Shown here piece after piece: positions 43,254 through 52,362 of a DNA stretch of 64,000 nucleotides. Where the stretch lies: the NCBI GenBank assembly GCA_023897205.1, contig JAHWDD010000001.1:5394001-5458000 (forward strand), read 5' to 3'. The translations under genes were made by a program, and so were the position numbers. The DNA is from Exophiala sp. HKRS030. Taxonomy: Eukaryota; Ascomycota; Eurotiomycetes; Chaetothyriales; Herpotrichiellaceae. The notes beneath the pieces were generated by a model. That model was not told where the DNA came from, made no database searches, and worked only from the letters and a program-made list of their open reading frames with translations. Position 1 is the first letter of the stretch; every line of letters begins with the position of its first letter.

Positions 43254-45333
43254 ATGTCTTCCACCTATGCTCCCCAGCACCCCCTCGACCCGATCTCGCC
43301 GGAGGAGATCAGAGTCGCGACCAGGTGCCTGCAGAAACACCTACAGACAAACAAGATTCATTTCAAAGTGATCGATCTGATTGAAACACCAAAAGTTGCT
43401 GTCCTTGCGTGGCTTGAGCAGCGACAACAGAGACTGCCGGAGCGGAGGTCCCGAATTTATTTCCACGCCAATGGCTCACATGTCCTTGGAAAAGCAGAGG
43501 TCAATCTGACCAAGGGAATTGTCGACAGCGTCATAGAACTACCCGACGCCCAGGGCCCTGCCGACCCTCTTGAGATCGAGCGTGTGCACGATGCCTGTGA
43601 TGCACACCCACTGGTCAAGGCCGAAATTGCAAAGTTGAACCTCCCCAAGGGCGCGCGAGTGATCAATGACCCTTGGTGTTACGGTACAGATGACGCGAAA
43701 GAACGTCGACGCTTGTACCAGTGTTATATGTACATCGCCCTCAACGATGACAAGGAGGCAAATCATTACTCACTTCCCGCTTCCTTCTCCCCGGTGTTCG
43801 ACGCCCATACCCTCGAACTTCTCCGGATCGATCAGCTCCCCATGGGATCGGGCAAAGACATCGGAACTGATACCCGACCCTGGGACCCTGTCCCGGCGGT
43901 CGAGTACTCTGCCAGCGTACTGGGAGATGACTGTTTCCGCAAGGACGTCAAGCCCCTTCAGGTCAAGCAACCGGAAGGCGCATCGTTCACCGTTGCAGGA
44001 CGGACCGTCTCGTGGCAGAAGTGGAATTTTCAACTCGGATGGAACTACAGGGAAGGACCAGTGTTGCACAATGTCACGTACGATGGCCGTTCTCTGTTTT
44101 ACCGGATCGCCATGAGTGAGATGACCGTGCCCTACGGTGATCCGCGGTCACCCTTCCACCGAAAGCAAGCGTTCGACCTGGGAGACACCGGTCTGGGGAC
44201 AAACTCAAACGCCCTCACGCTGGGTTGTGACTGTCTGGGTCACATCCGCTATTTTGACGGGTACCGCGCCGCAGCGGATGGAACTCCTGTCATCATGAAA
44301 AACGTTGTCTGTATGCACGAGGTCGACCAGGGCATCGGCTGGAAGCATACCAATTGGCGAAACGAGCAGGCATCCGTGGTGCGCGATCGCCAGTTGGTCA
44401 TTCAGTGCACCGCGACCGTGGCGAATTACGAGTACATATTGGCCTTCATCCTAGACCAGGCAGCCAACGTCCACGTCGAAACGAAAGCCACGGGAATTGT
44501 TTCCACCATGCCCATCCGACAGGGGGTTCTCGATACCAAATGGGGCACGGTGGTTGCTCCAGGCGTGATGGCGACCAACCATCAACACATTTTCAGTGTC
44601 CGGATCGATCCAGCATTGGACGGACACAACAATACCATCGTGTACGATGACTGTGTTCCTCCTGTCGAGGAGGGCGATGACCCGTACGGGTGCGCCTTTG
44701 AGGTCAGGACGACAAAGATCCAGAAGCCCGGCGGTTACGATCTGGACACCGACAAGTCCAGGGTCTACAAGATCATCAACCCTTCGATCAAAAATCCTGT
44801 TTCGGGGAAACCGATCGGGTACAAACTTCACGCGATCCCTTCTCAGATGATGATAATGAAGCCCCGAACGTTCAACTGGAAGCGTGGCGTCTTTGCATCC
44901 AAACCCATCTGGGTCACAAAGTATCGTGATGAGGAACTTTGGGCCGCCGGCGAGTTCACCAACCAGAGTCGCGAAGATACCGGTCTCGCCATCTGGGCCA
45001 ACCGTGAAGAACAGGTGGAAGATTCCGACGTAGTCCTTTGGCACACATTTGCCATTACTCACGTCACAAGACCAGAAGGTAAGTTACCTCTCTCTCTCTC
45101 TCTCTCTCCAAGATTTTCTTGTATGGTGGATGAAAGTGAGACCCAAAAGACTGACATTTCTCGCAGATTTCCCCGTCATGCCGACAGAAAAGATGATGCT
45201 GTCGCTGAAGCCTACCAATTTCTTCAATATCAACCCATCCAACGATGTCCCAAGGTCCAATCAGAAGATTAACAAATCGACTTTGGAAAACCTCTCGGAT
45301 GCAACGCCGTTAGCTTGTCATTCACGACTCTAA
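43254..45333 (+). CDS. Copper amine oxidase (topaquinone-type primary amine oxidase), peroxisomal
   Basis: Oxidises primary amines to aldehyde, ammonia and H2O2. The open frame starts earlier at a GTG, but the first ATG is 43254. Exons 43254-45078 and 45167-45333 join to 663 residues. The topaquinone precursor is Tyr392 in NYEY. The catalytic base is most likely Asp308 in QAFDLGDTGLG. Copper ligands are His443 and His445 (NHQHIFSVR) and His603 in AITHVTRPEDFPVMP; the intron falls inside this last motif. N2/N3 domains precede the catalytic domain as usual. The protein ends HSRL, a PTS1-type peroxisomal signal, in line with fungal peroxisomal amine oxidases. The intron carries a CT microsatellite next to its donor. 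Next to a decarboxylase on the same strand, the likely substrate is the amine made by that enzyme (inference). Confidence 0.93.
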
Positions 45334-45865
45334 GGCGTGACTTAAAGAGTTGGCGCATTATCTTGACACCAAATACGGAGTAATAGTGGTCACTGGTCAT
45401 AATATACCTTTGTCCGAGTGCAGTACGTCTGGGAAAAGGTGCTATGATGTTGGGTTTCATGTTTGAGGAATGGTATGTTTTATAGACCATCTATACTCAT
45501 CATATCTTTAAAAACAATAAGCACCGGAACAAACAAAGCTCATAGTCGTTCAGCACCCGATGCTCGATACTCAATATTTAGATCACTCGGTGACCTTGGA
45601 TTTTGGAGATATATGATAATCATGGGGACGCACTTGGCCGCTCGGGATGACAAACCACGGTGAGCGTTATGCTCCATGTCAGCCAAGCAGGTGCCTTGTT
45701 CCGCTTCCACCCCAAGGTACCTAAGATTTTGCATCCGTCCGGTAATGGGGATGGTGGTACGCTGTCGATAGAGCCCGCTTTTTTTTTCATCAAGATATTC
45801 GGGCGCATTTTAATGACTATAACATCTCGCAATCCTCGGTGCATGAAGGCGGTGCGGTCGACAAA
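45334..45865. other. Intergenic, about 530 bp, upstream of the decarboxylase
   Basis: Holds the copper amine oxidase 3' end and the decarboxylase promoter. Contains TACGGAGTA at 45374-45382 and a T-run near 45779-45786. Confidence 0.55.
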
Positions 45866-47329
45866 ATGGCTGGCGGCAGTACAACACGCAGTCCACGCGA
45901 CCTGGCTTTCCGGATTCTCGATCAATGTTTGGAGGAGCGCGGGAAGACAGATTCCTCGAGGGGGTCGATAATGGATATTTCAGATGCGGATGTGACTACA
46001 CAAATCCGCGAGGATCTTGCGATACCTGGCCGCTCACCGGTGGACATCGACACACTTTTGGACGCTGCCCGTGTCGTTTTCAAGCACCGTGTGAGAATGG
46101 ACCATCCGCGCTTCTTCGGATTCATCCCGTCCCCCGCGAGCGACGCCTCATGGCTGGGCGAGATCTTGAACTCGGCCTACAACACCCACGCCGGGAGCTG
46201 GATGCAGTCTTCCGGCCCCAGCGCCGTGGAAATGCAATTGCTCAAGTGGATGGCGAGTGACATTGTGGGATTCCCTTCTCCCACCGCCGGCGGATGTTTT
46301 GTGAGTGGCGGATCCATGGCGAACTTGACGGCATTGACGGTCGCACGAGATCAGAAGCTACCACGTTTCGAGGATAGACCATTGGCGGTCATCTATCTTT
46401 CTCAACAGACGCATTCAAGTGTCGCGAAGGGGCTGAAGGTGTTGGGCTTCCACGACAACCAGATCCGGAGGGTCGCCTGCGATTCGTCCTTCCGCCTCGA
46501 CGTGGGCGAGTTGCAAAATGCCATTGCAGAGGATCGTAAAAGTAATAAGATCCCTTTCCTGGTGGTCGGCAGCTGTGGTACCACCAACACGGGAGCCATC
46601 GATCCGCTGACAAAGCTTGCGGACCTCGCCGACAAGGAGGGTCTGTGGCTTCACGTGGACGGGGCATATGGAGCGTCGGCACTGTTGTCCAGATCACGGC
46701 GGTCACTTTTTGAAGGGCTCGAGCGGTGTGACAGTCTCTCGTGGGACGCCCACAAATGGCTGTTCCAGACATACGGATGTGGCATGGTCCTGGTTCGTGA
46801 TCGCAAGACTCTAACCAGCAGTTTCAGCGTGAGCGCCGAGTATGTGCAAGATGCGATGGAGACTGAAGAGACGCTTCCCAACTTCTGGAACTACGGCATC
46901 GAGCTGACCCGGCCCGCGCGAGCCATGAAGTTGTGGTTCTCCTTGCAGCTGGAAGGGTTGGACAAGATCGAACGAGACATCGAACACGGCATTCGGCTGG
47001 CTGAAGTTGCGGAACAGGCGCTGGGAGATCTCCCCGACTGGGAGGTGTCGTCTCCTGCGCAGTTGGGCATTCTTTGCTTCCGGTATCGACCCACCCAGGA
47101 GTCTGAACCGGCGGATCTAGATGCAGTGAACCAGAGGATCTCTCGGACGGCAATCGAGGAGAACCTGGCTGCCCCTCTGACGACCCGGCTGAAGGGTGCT
47201 CTGGTGCTTAGAATCTGCTCCATACACCCCAGCCTGGAGGAGGACGAGATGCGGAGGGTGATTCGAGGCTTAGACAGGATAGCCAGATCTCAGTCTTTGC
47301 CAGCCAGCAGAAATCCAAGTCAAGTATGA
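45866..47329 (+). CDS. PLP-dependent group II amino-acid decarboxylase (aromatic-L-amino-acid decarboxylase-like)
   Basis: Converts an L-amino acid to the amine and CO2. No intron. The ATG at 45866 is the first in frame (an upstream GTG frame is ignored), giving 487 residues, the usual length. Landmarks: RMDHPRFFGFIPSPAS and NTHAGSWMQSSGPSAVEMQLLKWM near the N-terminus, GGCFVSGGSMANLTAL, the PLP-stacking His in SQQTHSSVAKGLKVLG, GSCGTTNTGAIDPL, LWLHVDGAYGA with the Asp that pairs with the pyridine nitrogen, and the Schiff-base Lys297 in SWDAHKWLFQTYGCG. Substrate class (aromatic, acidic or other) cannot be fixed by eye. It directly follows the copper amine oxidase on the same strand, suggesting the two steps are consecutive. 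Confidence 0.9.
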   Translation: MAGGSTTRSPRDLAFRILDQCLEERGKTDSSRGSIMDISDADVTTQIREDLAIPGRSPVDIDTLLDAARVVFKHRVRMDHPRFFGFIPSPASDASWLGEILNSAYNTHAGSWMQSSGPSAVEMQLLKWMASDIVGFPSPTAGGCFVSGGSMANLTALTVARDQKLPRFEDRPLAVIYLSQQTHSSVAKGLKVLGFHDNQIRRVACDSSFRLDVGELQNAIAEDRKSNKIPFLVVGSCGTTNTGAIDPLTKLADLADKEGLWLHVDGAYGASALLSRSRRSLFEGLERCDSLSWDAHKWLFQTYGCGMVLVRDRKTLTSSFSVSAEYVQDAMETEETLPNFWNYGIELTRPARAMKLWFSLQLEGLDKIERDIEHGIRLAEVAEQALGDLPDWEVSSPAQLGILCFRYRPTQESEPADLDAVNQRISRTAIEENLAAPLTTRLKGALVLRICSIHPSLEEDEMRRVIRGLDRIARSQSLPASRNPSQV

Positions 47330-48261
47330 TGGCACTCGCTTATATTCAGATAACGGCTTGAAGTATATAGCAACTGGCTGGTCGATTATTTGTGGGTTGA
47401 TCGTTTTCTCGTTGCTAGTACCACCTGGCGCTGCTTGCCTTTTTATGCAGACGTGATACTCTGGTTAGCACAATCTGGTTGAGCCATCCCACGACACGAC
47501 GGACGTCAACAATTCGGGGAGAACACTCTCCTGCAAGCTCAGGTCAGGGCTGTCTGGAGAGAAGGGGCGAGTGGGCGAGGTCGATCATAGCAGAAGAGAG
47601 TAGAGCAGTGTTGGATTAGTCAGCCGAATGAGGGAATCATATAGGCATCGATAAAATAATGTAAAGGCTTCACATTTAGCCGCACGACGACTTTTGTTGC
47701 AGAGGGAACTGCGGTTACTGAGACGTCGACACTACTCAGAATATTGACCCTGTTACTCCGTACAGTAGAGTACTAAGCTCCCAACAGCACTGCAGGCGAA
47801 CACAGCCAGACGATGACTGCTGAGTAAACGGACCCTGGCTACATGATACAAGCCGGGCCGAACTATGAAATCGAACCGTCCATCTTGGCTGTTGATACGG
47901 AGTACAGCAAAAGAGGCGTTTCTGGACACTACTGGAGTTTTTTGAGCATTGAACTAATACGCGAAACAAATCAACCTTCTGACTTCCAAGGAGCGATGTG
48001 ACCGTTGTCTCAAGCTATGAAGCCCCTAGGCTGGGACGCCTGATCTCTTTTTTTATTTCTTTGCAACGACTCCATCAACAGTCAGCCCATAATTAATTCC
48101 ACGCCAAACCCCCGACAGGCGCAAAACTTTCGATAAAAGATGGCAATTCCATCGATCTCTAATGGTTGTTGAGTGTGACTGATGACAGGGTGAATTATCA
48201 CGGAGGTATACGGCGTGTAGATATATACGGAGTATACATATCCTCATCATCATCGTCAATA
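47330..48261. other. Intergenic, about 930 bp, rich in the TACGGAGTA motif
   Basis: No gene seen. Three copies of TACGGAGTA or its complement occur at 47754-47762, 47896-47904 and 48226-48234; the last lies just before the chitin-binding protein ATG. Confidence 0.6.
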
Positions 48262-49062
48262 ATGCTATTATTATCCTTCGGTCTGGGTTTATTAGCAACC
48301 ACCGGGATCATTACTGCGACGGTAGAAGCAAAGTCAACAACGGTCTCAACGACAGGCAACTGTGGTGTACAGTCTGACGACACCGTCCTCACATGTTTGG
48401 GTTCTACTTTCGGTAACTGTTGCTCGACTCACGGCTTTTGTGGTTCCAACGCCACCTATTGCGGAGGAGGATGCCAGACGGCATACGGGTCTTGCACTCC
48501 CAACTCGGGTCTCATCAGCGTCGACGGTCGATGTGGGGGCTCGTCCGACCCCGGCGATCAAATATGCCTAGGAAGTGAGTTCGGCAATTGTTGTAGCCAG
48601 AACGGATTCTGCGGTGGCAACAGTACCTATTGCGGAACCGGGTGCCAGGAGGAATTTGGGACCTGTGGTGACGACGATGACTCTACTGGAGTAGCGGCCA
48701 ACAAAAATACCACCGACACGGTCGGGTTCAAGGTCGGAATGGCAATCATGGCCGTTGCGATTGTCGGTATCATCGGACTGGTTGCCTTCTTTGTCGTGCG
48801 TCGGAGAAGAAGGGCCGCTACAGCTGTCGTGTCAGCGAAGCAACAAACTGATACAAGTACGAGTACAATCTTTTTGGAAAAAGGACCGGATGATCACAAG
48901 TCCACCAATGCCGGTTTGGGTTCTCCAACATCAACCACGAGGAGCAAGTTTCAAGAATTAGATGCCGACAGTACGACCATTCAAGAATTGTCAACATCCT
49001 ACAATGAGTCGACGGACGACAAGAAAAAGTCAATGGCTAATCATACTGTTGAACTGGAATAG
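48262..49062 (+). CDS. Membrane-anchored protein with two hevein-type chitin-binding domains
   Basis: Probable cell-surface chitin-binding protein; the precise role is unknown. The ATG at 48262 gives a signal peptide (MLLLSFGLGLLATTGIITAT); the longer frame from 48166 lacks an ATG and would spoil it. 266 residues, no intron. Two chitin-binding type 1 modules follow, each with eight Cys: CGVQ..CLGSTFGNCCSTHGFCG..YCGGGCQTAYGSC, then CGGSS..CLGSEFGNCCSQNGFCG..YCGTGCQEEFGTC. Both keep the CCSxxGFCG core and the aromatic residue before CG. After a short acidic linker comes one membrane helix (AIMAVAIVGIIGLVAFFVV) with a strong stop-transfer RRRRR and a Ser/Thr-rich cytosolic tail of about 75 residues. 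This layout recalls cell-wall sensors more than secreted effectors (inference). Confidence 0.88.
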   Translation: MLLLSFGLGLLATTGIITATVEAKSTTVSTTGNCGVQSDDTVLTCLGSTFGNCCSTHGFCGSNATYCGGGCQTAYGSCTPNSGLISVDGRCGGSSDPGDQICLGSEFGNCCSQNGFCGGNSTYCGTGCQEEFGTCGDDDDSTGVAANKNTTDTVGFKVGMAIMAVAIVGIIGLVAFFVVRRRRRAATAVVSAKQQTDTSTSTIFLEKGPDDHKSTNAGLGSPTSTTRSKFQELDADSTTIQELSTSYNESTDDKKKSMANHTVELE

Positions 49063-49247
49063 AAAAGTTCCATGTGGGCAAGGGTGGGTGGGAATTTTCA
49101 AGATGATTTTGTGATCGCCGGAAGAAGCACAGTACAACTTTCCGGATCTAAGCCATATAGAACAGATAAAACTTGTCAGATACTTCATTATTCTATTACT
49201 CCGCATATCTCTTCTAAAGACGTCCTTGATGGGTATCATTATCAATA

Positions 49248-51542
49248 CTAAGAAGACGACACAACTTCACCCAACTTTGGGGCGCGGTCTTTCAACCAAT
49301 CTCTAGCCTTGGCCACATCGTTGCGCTCCTCTTCCAAAGCCTTGACACACCATTCAACCTCGTATTCGCCTTCGCAGGCCATCATCGCTCCCAAACTCCG
49401 CCGACTTTGACTGCCCTCGTCGACGCAAAAGACCAGCCCAGAGGTAACCCCTTGGGCGAGCTGATCCATTATCGGTTTGAGCATAGGCAGACCGTCCTTG
49501 GCCGAGATCGCGTTGGTAACGCCAGTAACATTCGTGTGTCCGGTCTTGCACCACTCGCTATTGCGGCACCAAGACTTGCCACAGCCTCCAATCAGCTGCT
49601 GCAACAATCGACGTTCAATCCTCCGTCTCAACATCTTACCTTCGGGGTCGTAAGACGTCACATAGAGAGGGCCAAAACATTCGTTACATAAACCGAGCTG
49701 TTCCTTCTGTGTCCTCGCTTCGTCTTCAGGTCTGATAATCCGACCACAGATCTGGTTGGAACAAAGTCGAGGCCGAGGACGGGAAAACCGTTCTCGGTCG
49801 TGCAACCGAAGATGTGTCTTCATGTCCCGCAATCGAACAATCTTATTACAAAGGTGACATTCCGTGGTTCGTGCGCCGTCCGCGAGCTCATGCGGAGTAA
49901 GTCCAGACAACAGGACTTCTGGGTCGGTGAAAGACGGGTCGTCAGGGCCTTGTTGGGGGACCACAAGATGACAGAACTGGCACAAGATTTCTTTTCCAGG
50001 ACATGTCGTCGTGCGGTGGTGGGCCAAGATAGGGAGGTCGAATGCTTCGAAGTCACAGCTGGCACACCGCAAAGGCTCCTTGGGATGGAAGATGGAGTCA
50101 TGCTTGTGATGAGAAGTTGGGTCGTTTCCGTGGTCATCGTCATGAGGACAGTGCCAATGATTTTTCCACGTATCCGAGTTCTTGAGAAATACATCAGAGC
50201 ATTTTGGGCATAAGATGTTATTTCGATAACAGAATGCCTCATGAAGAGGAAGTGTGCGTTTGGGTACAATCTGGCGACAGTTCTTGCATATCACCTCATC
50301 ATCAGAAAGCTCTTGGGAAGCATCATTGCTCGAACCGTCTTCTGAGGTGGAGATCGAAAGCTTAAGAGTGTACGGGATAGGCTTGTTCTCATCTGCTGTG
50401 TCTGAACCCGGATCGTGCCACGCGTAGACGGCCACACTGAGAGATTCGGCCACTTCGAGATCGACATTGGTATGGGAGAGCTTAATTCGCTTTGTTGGTC
50501 GTCCACTGAGCTCGCCGAAAACAAATTCATCTTGTCGTGGTTTTGATCTTTGTCGCGCAGAAAACGGACTGACCACAAGATCCAAGTTGCTATTCTCATC
50601 AGATGCCTGCAGAACCACCTCCAAATCCTGGCTTCGGTCCCAAGTCTTCAACTCATAATCGACGTACTCCCCAGATAGCACTTTGCCATGGACTTCTGTA
50701 TCCAGAAGTAAACCACCCCCAGAAGAAGAACCTTCTGGCAACTCCTGTTGGCGCCTCTTCCTAGCGAGTTGCTTGCTCAGTGTCTCCTTGGCCTGGTCTT
50801 CATTCAACGGCTCAATGTCCACCTCAAGGTCTGTGTCCACAATGCAAATTCCATCTCCTTCAGGCTCGAACTTGTCCACTAAGAAGCGAAATCTCTCGTG
50901 ACGTGCACCTGGGACAACAAGGAGTTCGCCGCTGGTTAGAGTTGTGTAGTTGTCTCGTAGATATCGTTCCAACAAAGACTTCCAATCCTCAGGATCGTAG
51001 CCAGCCTCAAGAGGCCTCAGCTTGACATATGTTCCTTTTGGCAGACTCTTCGCATGTATTGCGACCGTCTGTCCTTTTTCTTTGGCAGGGTCCTGTGCAT
51101 TTGACATGGCTACATCCCCGCCAGGTGTGCTTTCTCGCGACGTTCGAGACGACGAATCGTTGGATAAACCGAGTGCTTCTCTCAAGCCACTGCTTAAGCC
51201 TACAGTGCCTTCTATGGCTGAGAACTCTCTGATTCCAGCGTACACTGCTCGTCCATTGAGGGGGTTCACGAGGCGGAAAGTCAGAGGGTGCGGTAATTGC
51301 TGTTGACGGTCTTCGACAGCGGCGCGGGCATGGCGCTCGGCAGCGAAGGTATAGGGATTGAAAGGATCGAAGGTCGAGGTTAGATTTCTAGAGGAGCCCT
51401 GAACTGAGACGACAGGCGCAGCTGCGAGAAGGGCTTCAAGAGCTGACTGCGGCAAAGTGATCTTGTCTCCCACCAGCCTTCGGTTCGAGGGCGCAACCTC
51501 TAGTTGGGTCGACCATTTCAGGCCATCGGGTGACAAGGCCAT
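49248..51542 (-). CDS. Ufd1-family protein with additional TRAF-like zinc fingers, AZUL-like module and UBA-like C-terminus
   Basis: Probably a ubiquitin-binding adaptor in protein degradation with Cdc48. One exon, 764 residues, ATG at 51542. The N-terminal Ufd1 domain opens LKWSTQLEVAPSNRRLVGDKITLPQSALEALL and continues with PLTFRLVNP, GIREFSAIEGTVGL and LPKGTYVKLRPLEAGYDPEDWKSLLERYLRDNYTTLT. Around residues 400-600 is a string of Cys/His fingers (VICKNCRQIVPKRTLPLHEAFC, ILCPKCSDVF, HWHCPHDDDHGN, LRCASCDFEAF, TECHLCNKIV). GGCGKSWCRNSEWCKTG resembles the AZUL zinc module of E3 ligases. The C-terminal MACEGEYEVEWCVKALEEERNDVAKARDWL looks like a UBA helix bundle. This architecture is known in filamentous ascomycetes and differs from yeast Ufd1, which lacks the fingers. 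Confidence 0.88.
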   Translation of the reverse strand: MALSPDGLKWSTQLEVAPSNRRLVGDKITLPQSALEALLAAAPVVSVQGSSRNLTSTFDPFNPYTFAAERHARAAVEDRQQQLPHPLTFRLVNPLNGRAVYAGIREFSAIEGTVGLSSGLREALGLSNDSSSRTSRESTPGGDVAMSNAQDPAKEKGQTVAIHAKSLPKGTYVKLRPLEAGYDPEDWKSLLERYLRDNYTTLTSGELLVVPGARHERFRFLVDKFEPEGDGICIVDTDLEVDIEPLNEDQAKETLSKQLARKRRQQELPEGSSSGGGLLLDTEVHGKVLSGEYVDYELKTWDRSQDLEVVLQASDENSNLDLVVSPFSARQRSKPRQDEFVFGELSGRPTKRIKLSHTNVDLEVAESLSVAVYAWHDPGSDTADENKPIPYTLKLSISTSEDGSSNDASQELSDDEVICKNCRQIVPKRTLPLHEAFCYRNNILCPKCSDVFLKNSDTWKNHWHCPHDDDHGNDPTSHHKHDSIFHPKEPLRCASCDFEAFDLPILAHHRTTTCPGKEILCQFCHLVVPQQGPDDPSFTDPEVLLSGLTPHELADGARTTECHLCNKIVRLRDMKTHLRLHDRERFSRPRPRLCSNQICGRIIRPEDEARTQKEQLGLCNECFGPLYVTSYDPEGKMLRRRIERRLLQQLIGGCGKSWCRNSEWCKTGHTNVTGVTNAISAKDGLPMLKPIMDQLAQGVTSGLVFCVDEGSQSRRSLGAMMACEGEYEVEWCVKALEEERNDVAKARDWLKDRAPKLGEVVSSS

Positions 51543-52362
51543 AGTATTCGAGTATGTAGAAAAGGAAGAAGGCAGATCATTGAAGGTCTGGAGTTGTGTT
51601 CCGCCATCTTGACAATCAGATCAGGCACAGATGTGACGCGCAGTTTTCGAGAAGCGTCGATGATGATTGTTGACAAATTCGGAGTATACGAGCTTGTCTT
51701 TCTTAAGCACTCGGTGGCGTCTATGACGGCGTCTCTATCAAAATGGGCTCTTCCTAGTAGGATAAATACAGTCTATTTCTTATACCGTGTATGTTGTTCA
51801 TATTATATTCGATTCTAGATGGTTTTGACTATGGCTTCCCATTCAACGAATCCCGCCACCTACAGTACCAGGAACTTCCTGACCTTGCTGTATGAGAGAG
51901 CGTTCTCAATTCATTAGCCCAGTCTCTGATGACACCAGTCCGCCCATTCTGGGGGGGTTTCATGTCCAAGACTGAGTATGTCAATATCGCTGAATGTTTC
52001 AGGCTGCTTGGGAAGCGATGTATGGATTATGTAAGCCTTTGACTTGGGCAAAAGACTCTTTCCAGCGGCTCGACGCGGATGTTGACATTGCATTAACATC
52101 TCGCGATGCATCAGTCATCACCTCTTTCGACTTGTCTGTAATTCTCCGGAAGAATCCTTTGTCCAATCGAATCATGTTCAACGAGTGTCAAATGTGATAC
52201 ACATCCTGCGTGATCCGCGGCTTTCCACAAAACGTCAATGGTTATTAAATAGCAAGAAAGTGCTTCTGGAAGGAGCTGAAGCACTCAACAGATGTGTCAA
52301 ATTTGCCACAGCGAAACTTGAGCAGAATCAGCTACCCTCTGTGTTGAAACTTTCGAATCCAG
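51543..52362. other. Divergent promoter region between the Ufd1-family and F-box genes
   Basis: 820 bp between two start codons pointing outward. Short ORFs overlap and show no family features. Confidence 0.5.
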
